Below are positions 17,793 to 27,299 of a DNA stretch of 64,000 nucleotides, piece after piece. Under the pieces are notes generated by a model that saw only the letters and a program-made list of their open reading frames with translations, did not search any database and was not told where the DNA came from. The stretch comes from Chitinophagaceae bacterium (GTDB taxonomy: Bacteria; Bacteroidota; Bacteroidia; Chitinophagales; Chitinophagaceae): assembly GCA_004322425.1 (NCBI GenBank), contig SCVJ01000032.1:1-64000 (forward strand). The letters are read 5' to 3'. The translations under genes were made by a program, and so were the position numbers. Position 1 is the stretch's first letter. Every line of letters begins with the position of its first letter.

Positions 17793-18782
17793 ATGGCACC
17801 ACTTTCAAAAAATAGAATACGACTAACCACTTCCATTTTTTGGTTATTGTTGCTTTATGTTATCGTATCTCTGTTTTGGTGGTATATTATACTAGAAACC
17901 CAGAATACACAACTGAAGGACCTTTCATTACAAACTATAGAAAATAAAAAAACTACACTTACTGTTAATCACTATAATAGTAGCGTGTTAGCAATTGAAC
18001 GAGTAGCAAAACGAAATACACAAAAACACGTAGGCGAAGGATTAACCTTTCTACTTTTCATCGTTATTGGTGCAGTGTATTTACATCGATCAGTTTATCG
18101 TCAGTTTACAGAACAACTGCAACAACAAAATTTTATGATGGCCGTTACGCATGAGTTTAAAACTCCGATTGCTGTTGCAATACTTAACATTGAAACATTA
18201 CAGAAATATGAATTGGAACCTGAAAAGAAAAGTAAACTATTGCAAATGACGTTGGAGGAAGTGAGTCGCTTAAACACACTCACCAATAATATACTTATTA
18301 CCTCGCAACTGGAAGGACCAAGAAGCAAGCTATCTAAGGATGATCTTAATTTTTCGGCACTGTTAAAAGATTCAATTCAGAATTTTAAAAATCGACATAG
18401 CGATAACAACATAGTAGAAGATATAGAAACCGAAATTGATATTTTGGGTGATGCTTTTTTGTTACAAATGATGATTAATAATTTATTGGGAAATGCAATT
18501 AAATATTCTCCAAAAGGCAAATCCATTTATTGCCAATTAACGAAGCAAAATAATAAAGTGAGGTTGGCTGTTATTGACGAAGGGCCGGGCATTGCCGATA
18601 TAGAAAAAAAGAAAATATTTGATAAGTTTTATAGAATTGGTAACGAAGAAACCCGAAAAACACAGGGCACGGGATTAGGGCTTTACCTTTGTAGAAAGAT
18701 TGCCAAAGATCACAATGCCGACATTTCAGTGACAAACAATAGTCCCACAGGCAGTACTTTTGCGGTTACTTTTCAAGTTTAA
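17793..18782 (+). CDS. Sensor histidine kinase
   Basis: A membrane-bound kinase of a two-component system. Two transmembrane segments (about 13-35 and 84-99) bracket a short periplasmic loop of some 48 residues, so the sensor domain is small. The HisKA segment has His120 in AVTHEFKTP. The ATPase domain shows the N box (NNLLGNAIKYSP), DEGPGI and GTGLGLYL. The partner response regulator follows after 3 nt. The signal is unknown; the gene order gldH-kinase-regulator hints at an envelope role. Confidence 0.94.
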   Translation: MAPLSKNRIRLTTSIFWLLLLYVIVSLFWWYIILETQNTQLKDLSLQTIENKKTTLTVNHYNSSVLAIERVAKRNTQKHVGEGLTFLLFIVIGAVYLHRSVYRQFTEQLQQQNFMMAVTHEFKTPIAVAILNIETLQKYELEPEKKSKLLQMTLEEVSRLNTLTNNILITSQLEGPRSKLSKDDLNFSALLKDSIQNFKNRHSDNNIVEDIETEIDILGDAFLLQMMINNLLGNAIKYSPKGKSIYCQLTKQNNKVRLAVIDEGPGIADIEKKKIFDKFYRIGNEETRKTQGTGLGLYLCRKIAKDHNADISVTNNSPTGSTFAVTFQV

Positions 18783-18785
18783 ATT

Positions 18786-19496
18786 ATGCCCCTTAAAAAA
18801 GAGAAAGCTTCTATCTTACTTATTGAAGATGAAGAAAACTTACACGAGGCCCTAAAACTAAATTTAGAGATGGAGGGCTATGGTGTGGTTTCGGCATTCG
18901 ATGGCGCAGAAGCACTTAAAATTTTTCAAAGTGAATACTTCGATTTAATTATCGCTGATATTATGCTTCCGGAAATTGACGGAATTAATCTAATAGAATT
19001 CATTCGAATTAAAAATAACGAAGTACCCATTTTAATTTTAAGCGCAAAAAATAGCAGCGCAGACAGAGTGTTGGGATTAAAAAAAGGCGCCGACGATTAC
19101 CTGACAAAGCCATTTAATTTGGAAGAACTTTTGTTACGAATTCAAAAATTAATAGAAAAAAATAAAAAAATTCAAGACAAAACAACCATCAACGAAACGT
19201 ATAGTTTTGGTGAAAATATAATCGATTTTAAAGCGCAGGAAGCCACCACTTTTAATAATCTAAAAATTCGATTGAGTAAAAAAGAGACTATGTTATTGAA
19301 ATTACTCATCGAAAATAAAAATGAAGTAGTGCCTCGAGAAAAAATACTACAAGCAGTTTGGGGTTACAATGTCTATCCAACCACAAGAACGATTGATAAC
19401 TTTATTCTGAATCTTCGAAAATATTTTGAAGAAGATAGTCGTAACCCAAAATACTTTCAATCTGCCCACGGAGTGGGTTACAAATACAGCGAATAA
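18786..19496 (+). CDS. Response regulator, OmpR/PhoB family
   Basis: The receiver domain has the acidic pocket (IEDEEN), phospho-acceptor Asp58 in IADIMLPE, the conserved Ser/Thr position in ILSAKN and Lys108 in TKPF. The C-terminal winged helix (about 145-236) contains the recognition-helix region TRTIDNFILNLRKYF and the final HGVGYKY hairpin. It is the cognate partner of the kinase just upstream and is the last gene of the yicC operon. Targets are not evident. Confidence 0.95.
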   Translation: MPLKKEKASILLIEDEENLHEALKLNLEMEGYGVVSAFDGAEALKIFQSEYFDLIIADIMLPEIDGINLIEFIRIKNNEVPILILSAKNSSADRVLGLKKGADDYLTKPFNLEELLLRIQKLIEKNKKIQDKTTINETYSFGENIIDFKAQEATTFNNLKIRLSKKETMLLKLLIENKNEVVPREKILQAVWGYNVYPTTRTIDNFILNLRKYFEEDSRNPKYFQSAHGVGYKYSE

Positions 19497-19524
19497 TTTT
19501 TAAAAATATTGTGTTCGATTTTTT

Positions 19525-20223
19525 CTACAAATCACCCAATTGAGGTCTCATCACAATATCTTCTACACAAGCGCCGGGCGATAATTGCGAGGCAGCAAAA
19601 ATCATTTTAGCCACATCCTCTGCTAACATTATTCGATGTGCTGAATTATCAAAATCTCCCCATGAATCAGTAAACACAGCACCTGGAAACACCGAAGTAA
19701 CTTTTATGCCAAATGATTTTAATTCTTCTCGCAAATTTTTACTAAATCCATGTAGCGCATATTTGCTAATACTATAAGCTCCACCATTTGAATACGCTTT
19801 CAAAGCAGCAATGGAACAGATATTGAAAATATGACCTTGTTTAGCTTCTTTCATTTTCGGCAGCAATGTTCTTGTAAGATGATAAGCTGCTTGTAAATTA
19901 ATTGCTAATTGTTCTTCCAATAATCCTTCGCGTTCATTATGAATGGAACCAGGCTCAAAAGCACCTGCGTTATTAATTACCAAATCCGGAACGGAGTGGC
20001 TTAAACACCAGTTACCAAATTCTTTGGCTTGTTCTTTTTCGCTAATATTAAATGGCTTTGCTTTTATGGAAATAGAGGGAAATTGCACTTGCAGTTTTTC
20101 CATAGTTTGATATAACCCCACTGCACCTTTTGAAGTAAGCAACAAGTTGAATCCATTAGCCGCAAATAACTCGGCGATAGATTTTCCAATACCTCTTGAC
20201 GCTCCAGTAATTACTACATTCAT
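19525..20223 (-). CDS. Short-chain dehydrogenase/reductase (classical SDR)
   Basis: A cytoplasmic oxidoreductase with the cofactor motif GASRGIG at residues 7-13, the NNAG segment, and the catalytic triad Ser (ICSIAAL) with YSISK. 232 aa is typical. It resembles 3-oxoacyl-ACP-reductase-like or sepiapterin-reductase-like SDRs, and the substrate cannot be assigned. It is monocistronic, convergent with the response regulator and divergent from the HAD gene. Confidence 0.9.
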   Translation of the reverse strand: MNVVITGASRGIGKSIAELFAANGFNLLLTSKGAVGLYQTMEKLQVQFPSISIKAKPFNISEKEQAKEFGNWCLSHSVPDLVINNAGAFEPGSIHNEREGLLEEQLAINLQAAYHLTRTLLPKMKEAKQGHIFNICSIAALKAYSNGGAYSISKYALHGFSKNLREELKSFGIKVTSVFPGAVFTDSWGDFDNSAHRIMLAEDVAKMIFAASQLSPGACVEDIVMRPQLGDL

Positions 20224-20296
20224 AAATTACACTTTTTTATCAACAAGGTTCTAAGTTAAACATTATGTGTTACATCATACACCGTAAATTGCAGGC

Positions 20297-20992
20297 ATGA
20301 AATATCGTCACCTTTTTTTTGATCTCGATCATACTCTTTGGGACTTTGAAGCCAATGCCCGAGTAACGATGCTTGACTTGTATCATGCTCTCGAATTGAA
20401 AAGTAGAGGTATTGATGATTTTGAACTTTTCTATAAAAACTATCTCCAGCACAATGAAAAACTTTGGGAGCGCTATCGAAATGGGTTTATCAAACAAAAG
20501 GATTTGCGATTTAAAAGAATGTGGTTGTCGTTAATTGATTTTAAAATTGCGGATGAAAAACTTGCACAAGAAATGAATGTTCTTTTTTTAGATTCACTTC
20601 CTTCTCGCACCATTTTATTTCCTTACACAAGAGAAATTTTAACATACTTAAAAAACAAAAATTATTTCCTTCATCTTATTACCAATGGTTTTGAAAGTGT
20701 ACAACAAGGGAAACTAAAACATTCTGGATTGGAAACATTTTTTACTGAGGTTATCACATCCGAAGCTAGCAATAGTTTAAAACCGAATAAAGAAATTTTT
20801 GATTACGCATTAAAAAAAACAGGAGCAACCCTTCAGGAAAGTATTATGCTCGGCGACAATATTGAAGTAGATATTGAAGGTGCTATGAACTTCGGAATGG
20901 ATCAGGTTTTTATCAATCATTTACGAATTGAAACAACTATTAAACCCACCTACACTGTTTTTTCGCTGAAAGAGCTGGAGCAAATATTTTAA
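20297..20992 (+). CDS. YjjG family noncanonical pyrimidine nucleotidase (HAD)
   Basis: A HAD-superfamily phosphatase that in E. coli removes damaged pyrimidine nucleotides. Motif I is FFDLDHTLWDF at the N-terminus, motif II contains LITNG, motif III is the Lys in SLKPNKEIF, and motif IV is MLGDNIEVDIEGA. The helical cap domain after motif I is consistent with YjjG. 231 aa is normal. A -7-like TAAATTGC ends 4 nt before the ATG, so the leader is very short. The gene ends 12 nt from the convergent psd gene. Confidence 0.88.
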   Translation: MKYRHLFFDLDHTLWDFEANARVTMLDLYHALELKSRGIDDFELFYKNYLQHNEKLWERYRNGFIKQKDLRFKRMWLSLIDFKIADEKLAQEMNVLFLDSLPSRTILFPYTREILTYLKNKNYFLHLITNGFESVQQGKLKHSGLETFFTEVITSEASNSLKPNKEIFDYALKKTGATLQESIMLGDNIEVDIEGAMNFGMDQVFINHLRIETTIKPTYTVFSLKELEQIF

Positions 20993-21004
20993 TACACGTA
21001 TAAT

Positions 21005-21661
21005 TTACCAAGTTGCGACTACAGTTACTCCGCCTTTTGGTTTATCGCCCAACTTTACTTGAATTTTTGCATCGAGTGGTAAAAGTAAATCTACTCGTGA
21101 TCCGAATTTTATAAATCCCATTTCTTGTCCTTGCTTAATTTTTTGTCCGGCTTGTACATAATTCACAATTCGTTTTGCAACAGCGCCGGCAATTTGTTTA
21201 ACTAATAGCTCTTTGCCATTTTTATTATAAACAACGCTGTGACGTTCATTTTCAGTAGAAGATTTTGGATGCCACGCTACTAAGTATTTCCCTTGATGAT
21301 ATTGGCTGTACGCAACATTGCCACTTACCGGATTTCGATTTACGTGCACATTCAATGGACTCATAAAAATGGAAACCTGAATACGTTTGTCGGTAAAATA
21401 TTCATCGGCTTGCACTTCTTCAATAGTCACCACAGTTCCGTCGGCAGGAGCAACAATAGCGTTTTCGTCAATCGTCAACACTCTGTTGGGAATACGAAAA
21501 AAGGAAACAATAAATAATAACAATATCAATGTAACAAAAAATAACATTCCACAAACGAGCGGCAAACTAAAACTGATAAAATAAAAGCTTAAAAGATTTA
21601 GGGCACTAAACAAGATGACTGCTATCGCGATACTCTTATTCCCTTCTTTATGAATTGTCAT
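21005..21661 (-). CDS. psd: Phosphatidylserine decarboxylase proenzyme (short form)
   Basis: It makes phosphatidylethanolamine from phosphatidylserine. The protein is self-cleaved to form a pyruvoyl group at the Ser of the GSR site (FIKFGSRVDL) near the C-terminus. Two N-terminal hydrophobic segments anchor it in the inner membrane. I start at the ATG (218 aa, MTIHKEG), because the alternative TTG seven codons earlier lies inside an exact -7 promoter box. It follows cdsA on the same strand by 49 nt, so the two phospholipid genes are adjacent but psd has its own promoter. Confidence 0.93.
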   Translation of the reverse strand: MTIHKEGNKSIAIAVILFSALNLLSFYFISFSLPLVCGMLFFVTLILLLFIVSFFRIPNRVLTIDENAIVAPADGTVVTIEEVQADEYFTDKRIQVSIFMSPLNVHVNRNPVSGNVAYSQYHQGKYLVAWHPKSSTENERHSVVYNKNGKELLVKQIAGAVAKRIVNYVQAGQKIKQGQEMGFIKFGSRVDLLLPLDAKIQVKLGDKPKGGVTVVATW

Positions 21662-21679
21662 TTTTGAAATTTTGAAATG

Positions 21680-21687
21680 CAAAGATA
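21680..21687 (-). promoter_or_regulatory. -7 box of the psd promoter
   Basis: On the minus strand this reads TATCTTTG, a perfect match, 18 nt before the psd ATG. It rules out the upstream TTG as a start on this transcript. Confidence 0.6.
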
Positions 21688-21710
21688 ATAATTTGAAAAG
21701 GGCGATACGT

Positions 21711-22562
21711 TTATTTCATACAACAATAAATATAAACCCACACAGCAGGAATGGCAAAAAGCAGAGAATCAAACCGATCTAGAAATCCGCCGTGGCCGGG
21801 CATAAAAGAACCACTGTCTTTTACCGCTGCCATTCGTTTCAATTTTGATTCAAACAAATCACCAAAGGTGCCGGCAATTGTAACAATACCAACAATGAAT
21901 AGTAAATGAGTTATTTCCATAACTGAATTAAAATAACCTACTGCGCCCAAAATGATCATCGTGCAAACAATCCCTCCTACAGTTCCTTCCCAAGTTTTTT
22001 TGGGTGATACTTTTGAAAGTGGTGTTTTACCTATTAAAGAACCCACAAAATAAGCAAGAGAATCATTCAACCATATTGTGATAATGATTAGGAATGGAAA
22101 AAATATATTTGAAATTTCAATCGCCTTTAGATCAAACAAATCAATCATAAATGCCAACGACAACGAAATATAAATCAACCCAAATGCTGTAAAGGCATTT
22201 GCTTTCAAATCATTTCTATGTGTATTAAAATTTCCGAGGACGATTAGTGTGGCGCCACAAATAAAAACAGGTAAAAATAAATCTGCTATCAAAAATCCAA
22301 TGATTGAAAGATTAAGTTCGGTAGCACTGAATAGCAACATCGAAAAACTCAAAAACATTAACCCACTTTTTACTAAAAAATGAAAGGGCTGTTTTTGTAT
22401 TTTCTCAACCAGTTTTAAATATTCCCACCAACATCCAAAATGAATAACAGAAAAAAGCAAGAAAAAACTCCACTTGTTCCATAGCAAACCCAAAAGCATA
22501 ACCGCTACGAAAACGATAGCCGTTCTACTTCTTGTTTGCAATATTTTTTTATCAATTGCCAT
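21711..22562 (-). CDS. cdsA: Phosphatidate cytidylyltransferase
   Basis: It forms CDP-diacylglycerol, the precursor of all phospholipids, in the inner membrane. About eight hydrophobic segments are visible, and the C-terminal signature is intact: SKLKRMAAVKDSG, then PGHGGFLDRFDS. I start at the ATG giving MAIDKKIL (283 aa); upstream in-frame codons lie inside the preceding protease gene. The chosen start overlaps that gene's stop by 11 nt, indicating translational coupling. CDP-diacylglycerol leads to phosphatidylserine and then to the Psd reaction of the next gene. Confidence 0.95.
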   Translation of the reverse strand: MAIDKKILQTRSRTAIVFVAVMLLGLLWNKWSFFLLFSVIHFGCWWEYLKLVEKIQKQPFHFLVKSGLMFLSFSMLLFSATELNLSIIGFLIADLFLPVFICGATLIVLGNFNTHRNDLKANAFTAFGLIYISLSLAFMIDLFDLKAIEISNIFFPFLIIITIWLNDSLAYFVGSLIGKTPLSKVSPKKTWEGTVGGIVCTMIILGAVGYFNSVMEITHLLFIVGIVTIAGTFGDLFESKLKRMAAVKDSGSFMPGHGGFLDRFDSLLFAIPAVWVYIYCCMK

Positions 22563-23568
22563 TATTAGTTTGATTATTGGGTGTTTCCTGAGCCCATGAT
22601 GGATGCCGCGCATCCTCCACCACAATCAATTCTTCTTCGCCGGGATTATTATTTTGATGCATGTTAATCTTTTCAAATTGCAGGAGCAAACCTACAAGCA
22701 CTATAGTGGAAAAAATACCAACCCAAATAGGAAAAGTTGGATCCGCATCATTTACTTTGAGTGCAGGATTGTAAAGTTTCATAAGATAAAGAACAGTCAT
22801 CGCAACTCCGTTATTTGTTATATGTCCAATGATACTCAGCCAAAGATTTCCCGTTCGGTAATACATCCATCCTAATACCAAACTTAGCGCCACTCTACTT
22901 AAAAATCCGATATACGAAAAATGAATAGCGCTGAAAATAATGGAGGTAACAATAATTGCCAATATGGGCGCTTTGAACCAGCGTGATAAAAGATTTTGAA
23001 TGCCTCCCCGAAAAAGTGTTTCTTCAAACAAAGCAGGAAAAATGGCTAACATAAATAGTGCGAGTAAGTAATCTTTAAAATTATTCATCCTTCCAACTAC
23101 TTCAATTTGTCTCGCATAATCTTCTTCTGCAATTTTGAACTTTAATTTAGTCGCCTCAGAAAACGGCAACGATTCTGTAAACTGCGCCAACATACCCACC
23201 AAGGGTAAACACGCAAACATGATCAATAATACAATAAACATTTGTTGCCCATTTACTGGTTTGTTGAATCCTAAATGTGTCCCTGTTTTTTTGTGACATA
23301 TCCATGCATAAAAAAGTGTTGGGAGGAAAAAAATAAATAGTGTACTCAAAAGCTGAACAAGTCGAAGCATTCCTGCATTTTCGGGAACCAGCAACTTATC
23401 CATAATTTTTTCTTGCGAAGCACCAATCAAAGATGTTCCCAATTCAGGGTTCATCCATAGCGGAATGAAGCTTACAATGCCCGCCAAAACAATTCCGGCA
23501 CCGGTAAGTCCCAACAATACGCCAAACTGTCCCCAATATGTAAATTTTTTTGTTGCAGGGTAAGACAT
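22552..23568 (-). CDS. CPBP family intramembrane glutamic endopeptidase
   Basis: A multi-pass membrane protein of the CAAX-protease/bacteriocin-processing family. The active-site residues are visible: EE at 182-183 with Arg187 (FEETLFRGG), His216 in FSAIHFSY, and a later IGHITNN. At least seven hydrophobic segments can be counted. It heads a phospholipid operon (this gene, cdsA, psd), but its own substrate is unknown. The C-terminal tail is hydrophilic, Asn/Gln-rich and probably cytoplasmic. Confidence 0.9.
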   Translation of the reverse strand: MSYPATKKFTYWGQFGVLLGLTGAGIVLAGIVSFIPLWMNPELGTSLIGASQEKIMDKLLVPENAGMLRLVQLLSTLFIFFLPTLFYAWICHKKTGTHLGFNKPVNGQQMFIVLLIMFACLPLVGMLAQFTESLPFSEATKLKFKIAEEDYARQIEVVGRMNNFKDYLLALFMLAIFPALFEETLFRGGIQNLLSRWFKAPILAIIVTSIIFSAIHFSYIGFLSRVALSLVLGWMYYRTGNLWLSIIGHITNNGVAMTVLYLMKLYNPALKVNDADPTFPIWVGIFSTIVLVGLLLQFEKINMHQNNNPGEEELIVVEDARHPSWAQETPNNQTNNGN

Positions 23569-23703
23569 GTCTATTTATTTTTTTACTTGTAAATTTGCAC
23601 GCAGCAATCCGCGAAAGTATTGGATAAAAGCCAATCAAATACAAGATACTGTATAGGCAACAAAATATCACACTTACAAATATTTGACTCTTAATAGCAT
23701 TGA

Positions 23704-24741
23704 ATGGTGAAAATTGATACGATAATACTTCCGGATTTTCCGATTTTATTGGCTCCCATGGAAGATGTAAGCGATCCGCCTTTTCGTGCTGTTTGTAAAG
23801 ACAATGGCGCAGATCTTATGTACAGCGAGTTTATTTCCAGCGAAGGATTGATTCGAAACGCCATTAAAAGTAAAGTGAAGCTTGACTTTAGCGAAGAAGA
23901 GCGGCCGTTTGGAATTCAAATTTTTGGCGGCGACGAAGAGGCACTTTCTCTTAGCGCAAAGATTTGCGAAGCAGTAACCCCAGATTTGATAGATATTAAT
24001 TTTGGATGCCCCGTAAAAAAAGTAGCACTACGAGGTGCCGGAGCCGGTGTTTTAAAAGACATTGATTTAATGGAACGATTAACCTCTTCTGTTGTAAAAT
24101 CAACCACATTGCCCGTAACGGTAAAAACAAGATTAGGATGGGATGATCAAACAAGAAATATTGAAGAAGTTGCCGAACGTTTGCAAGATGTTGGAATTAA
24201 AGCGTTAACTATTCATGGGCGCACCCGAACTCAAATGTATAAAGGAGAGGCTGATTGGACTTTGATTGGCCGCGTAAAAAATAATCCGCGCATTCATATT
24301 CCCATATTTGGTAACGGCGATATTGAAAGTCCGGAAAAAGCATTGGAATATAAAAACCGCTATGGCGTGGATGGAATAATGATTGGTCGTGCCGCTATTG
24401 GTTATCCTTGGATTTTTAATGAGATTAAATATTTTCTAAAAACAGGCAATCATTTACCGCCTCCAACAATTGAAGATCGTGTGGCTGTTTGTCGAAAGCA
24501 CTTATTTAAAAGTGTAGAATGGAAAAATCCAATTGTAGGAATAAATGAAATGCGCCGACATTATGCCAATTATCTAAAAGGGTTACCCAACATAAAAGAA
24601 TACCGCAATAAATTAGTGACGTTAAAAACGGTGGAAGAAATTGATGAAGTATTGTATGATATTGAAAAAACCTATTCAGGATTTACTTTTGAAAAATCGG
24701 CAATCGAACTCATTAACTACCACGAAAAATGTGCCGTGTAA
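23704..24741 (+). CDS. dusB: tRNA-dihydrouridine synthase (DusB type)
   Basis: A flavin enzyme that reduces uridine in the D-loop of tRNA. The TIM barrel starts with LAPMEDVSDPPFRAVC, the catalytic Cys is in NFGCPVKKV, and the FMN-binding segments TIHGRTRTQMY and GNGDIESP are present. The small helical C-terminal domain brings it to 345 aa, as expected. A TAAATTTG box lies about 107 nt upstream (23590-23597). It is convergent with the next gene across 9 nt. Confidence 0.94.
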   Translation: MVKIDTIILPDFPILLAPMEDVSDPPFRAVCKDNGADLMYSEFISSEGLIRNAIKSKVKLDFSEEERPFGIQIFGGDEEALSLSAKICEAVTPDLIDINFGCPVKKVALRGAGAGVLKDIDLMERLTSSVVKSTTLPVTVKTRLGWDDQTRNIEEVAERLQDVGIKALTIHGRTRTQMYKGEADWTLIGRVKNNPRIHIPIFGNGDIESPEKALEYKNRYGVDGIMIGRAAIGYPWIFNEIKYFLKTGNHLPPPTIEDRVAVCRKHLFKSVEWKNPIVGINEMRRHYANYLKGLPNIKEYRNKLVTLKTVEEIDEVLYDIEKTYSGFTFEKSAIELINYHEKCAV

Positions 24742-24750
24742 TTTTCAATT

Positions 24751-25431
24751 TTATTCAATAGCGTTTAACACTTCTTTACTTAATGGAGAAATAGTAGCTC
24801 CGAAAAAATGAGTTAGTTCTCCATTTTCATCAACAATATATTTACAAAAATTCCAGGCGGGCTGTTTGTTGTTCCATCCATTTTTTGAAGCATCGCTCAG
24901 CCATTGATATACACTATTTTGTTCGACTCCCTTTTTAACAACCGATTTTTTCATGATTAAAAAAGTAACTCCGTAATTGAGTTTACAAAAACTAGCAATC
25001 TCTTCGTCACTTCCTTTTTCTTGTTCTTTAAAATCATTAGCCGGAAACCCAATCAGCACTAATTTTTCTTTATACTCTTCGTGTAGTTTTTGTAAATCGG
25101 CATATTGATTTGTATAACCGCAATCGGATGCTGTATTTACCAGCATTACTTTTTTCCCTTTTAATGAAGAGAAGTCAAGAGCTTCCCCATTGTTGCTCAT
25201 CGCCGTCAACGAATAAAAAGAAACTATAGATTTATTGGTTGTACTTGAAACTGCTTGCGTATTTATTTTTTTCACGTTCGTCCACCACATAAATACCGGA
25301 TACGTTGCTTTTAAAATCATTTGTCGGATTGTCATATTCTTTGCATTTAAATTTATAAAAGCCACATAACCACAAAAAGTAGCTACAAATAAAAAAAGAA
25401 CAATAAGGCTTTTTTTAATAAAACTAATCAT
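24751..25431 (-). CDS. Membrane-anchored glutathione peroxidase family protein
   Basis: The peroxidase domain occupies about residues 70-226 with the catalytic Cys in TASDCGYT, Gln in DFKEQEKG and Trp in PAWNFCKYI. Unlike the paralogue near 2.3 kb, it begins with a 20-residue hydrophobic segment without a cleavage-type motif and a linker of 45 residues, so the domain is probably tethered to the inner membrane and faces the periplasm. It is 5 nt downstream of the aldehyde dehydrogenase gene, suggesting joint defence against lipid peroxidation products. Confidence 0.9.
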   Translation of the reverse strand: MISFIKKSLIVLFLFVATFCGYVAFINLNAKNMTIRQMILKATYPVFMWWTNVKKINTQAVSSTTNKSIVSFYSLTAMSNNGEALDFSSLKGKKVMLVNTASDCGYTNQYADLQKLHEEYKEKLVLIGFPANDFKEQEKGSDEEIASFCKLNYGVTFLIMKKSVVKKGVEQNSVYQWLSDASKNGWNNKQPAWNFCKYIVDENGELTHFFGATISPLSKEVLNAIE

Positions 25432-25436
25432 ACTTT

Positions 25437-26816
25437 TTAATTGATAATCCGCTTCAGCAACTTCAACTTTCCAGAAAAAGGCGGATATTTTAAAGAAGGA
25501 TCAAACCAAGTTGGTGTTTTCATCACTGGCTTTAAACGTGTAAATGTATCAAATGTATATTTCCCGTGATAAGCCCCCATTCCACTAAAGCCTACGCCGC
25601 CAAAAGGAAATTTTTTGTTGGCAAAATGCCACGCAGTATTATTTACACAGCCGCCTCCGAAATGAACATTTTCTATCCATTGTTTTTCTTTTTCATCGCT
25701 CGATGTAAAAACGTAAAATGATAATGGGTTCGGATTTCGATGTACAATACGAATAGCTTCTTCCGTAGTTTCAAAACTTATGACTGGTAAAATAGGTCCA
25801 AAAATTTCTTCGGCCATTAGCGGAGAATCCAATGAAACATTTTCAATGATAGTTGGTTCTATCCAACTTTCATTTTTGTTGTGTCGCCCACCAGCTAAAA
25901 TAGTGCCGTGTTGTAAATACGTTACAAGTCTGTCGAATTGTTTTTCATTAATAATCTTTCCATATTCAACACTTTGATTGCTATCCTTGCTATAAAATTT
26001 TAGTATTGTCGATTTTATTTCTGCTATCAATTTCTCCTTGATGGAAGTGTGTACCAACAGATAATCGGGGGCAATACAAGTTTGTCCAGCATTGACAAAT
26101 TTTCCCAACACAATTCTTTTAGCTGCAACTGCTATCTCGGCATCAGCTTCAACAACGCAAGGGCTCTTGCCACCTAATTCCAGAGTTACAGGGGTTAAAT
26201 GTTCTGCCGCCATTTTATACACTACTTTTCCAACTGCCGTACCTCCTGTATAAAAAATATGGTCGAATCGAAAGTCTTTCAACAACGGAGGAATGACCGT
26301 AGCACCATCGCCACTGATGACGCGAACAAAGTTTGGAGCAAATAAAGAACTAATAATTTTTGAAATTAATTTATCTGTTGCTGATGCTACTTCCGATGGT
26401 TTTACCACCACACAATTCCCACCGGCAATAGCGCCAATTAAAGGAATCAATGATAATTGCACTGGATAATTCCACGGTCCAATGATTAACACCACGCCCA
26501 ACGAATCGCGATACACCTTACTCGACGATGGCAGATTTACCAAATCTGTGCCCACTGATTTCGGTTTCATCCATCGTTCCAAATTTTTTATCGTGAGGTT
26601 AATTTCCGACAACACAAAACCTAATTCAGTTGCATACGCTTCTTCCTTATTTTTTTTCAAGTCGGCAAATAATGCATCATATATTTCCTGCTCTTTTTCA
26701 AGAAGCATTTTTTTCAATTTTACCAGTTGCATTTTTCGAAACTCGTATGAACGAGTTGCCCCTGTTTCATAAAATTTTCTAATCTCATTCATAGAATCCA
26801 AGAGAGCATTCTCCAT
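25437..26816 (-). CDS. Aldehyde dehydrogenase (class 3/fatty aldehyde type)
   Basis: NAD(P)-dependent oxidation of aldehydes to acids. The catalytic Glu is in LELGGKSP and the nucleophile Cys in NAGQTCIAPDY; the FTGGTAVGK segment binds the cofactor. At 459 aa with the sequence GPWNYPVQL it belongs to the shorter class 3 group that acts on long-chain and peroxidation-derived aldehydes. The C-terminal tail is basic. It is cotranscribed with the membrane-anchored peroxidase. A -7-like TATCTTGA lies about 18 nt before the start. Confidence 0.93.
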   Translation of the reverse strand: MENALLDSMNEIRKFYETGATRSYEFRKMQLVKLKKMLLEKEQEIYDALFADLKKNKEEAYATELGFVLSEINLTIKNLERWMKPKSVGTDLVNLPSSSKVYRDSLGVVLIIGPWNYPVQLSLIPLIGAIAGGNCVVVKPSEVASATDKLISKIISSLFAPNFVRVISGDGATVIPPLLKDFRFDHIFYTGGTAVGKVVYKMAAEHLTPVTLELGGKSPCVVEADAEIAVAAKRIVLGKFVNAGQTCIAPDYLLVHTSIKEKLIAEIKSTILKFYSKDSNQSVEYGKIINEKQFDRLVTYLQHGTILAGGRHNKNESWIEPTIIENVSLDSPLMAEEIFGPILPVISFETTEEAIRIVHRNPNPLSFYVFTSSDEKEKQWIENVHFGGGCVNNTAWHFANKKFPFGGVGFSGMGAYHGKYTFDTFTRLKPVMKTPTWFDPSLKYPPFSGKLKLLKRIIN

Positions 26817-26846
26817 AGTTAAAATTTGCGGTCAAGATAAGTTTTT

Positions 26847-26854
26847 TATCTTTA
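26847..26854 (+). promoter_or_regulatory. -7 box of the tadA promoter, 4 nt before the start codon
   Basis: TATCTTTA matches all but the last base of the consensus; the next four bases are AAGC and then the ATG. Confidence 0.45.
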
Positions 26855-26858
26855 AAGC

Positions 26859-27296
26859 ATGACTGATGATTATTTTATGGAACAAGCTTTGAAAGAAGCG
26901 AACAAGGCTTTTGACAAGGACGAAGTACCGGTGGGCGCCATTGTAGTATTGAATGAAAAAATTATTGCACGCGGCTATAATATGGTGGAGCAGCTCAACG
27001 ATCCCACTGCTCACGCCGAAATGATTGCACTTACCGCAGCGTTCAATTCTTTAGGAAGTAAATACCTGCCCGACGCTACTTTATATGTAACCGTAGAACC
27101 TTGTTTTATGTGCGCCGGCGCTCTTTATTGGAGTAAAATTGGAAAAATTGTTTTTGGTGCTTCCGATGAAAAAAATGGTTATAAAAAAACGGCCGGAACC
27201 AACTGCCCTTTCCATCCAAAAACAGAATTGATACAAGGAATTATGAAAGAAGAATGCGCAAAACTGATGAAAGATTTTTTTAAATCAAAAAGATAA
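26859..27296 (+). CDS. tadA: tRNA adenosine(34) deaminase / nucleoside deaminase
   Basis: It converts A34 of tRNA-Arg(ACG) to inosine. The zinc site is intact: HAEMIAL (His and catalytic Glu) and PCFMCAGAL (two Cys). 145 aa is the usual length. A guanine or cytosine deaminase of the same fold cannot be fully excluded, but the Asn in the substrate loop (MVEQLNDPTAHAE) fits TadA. It is divergent from the aldehyde dehydrogenase gene and the two promoters share 42 nt. Confidence 0.9.
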   Translation: MTDDYFMEQALKEANKAFDKDEVPVGAIVVLNEKIIARGYNMVEQLNDPTAHAEMIALTAAFNSLGSKYLPDATLYVTVEPCFMCAGALYWSKIGKIVFGASDEKNGYKKTAGTNCPFHPKTELIQGIMKEECAKLMKDFFKSKR

Positions 27297-27299
27297 TCG

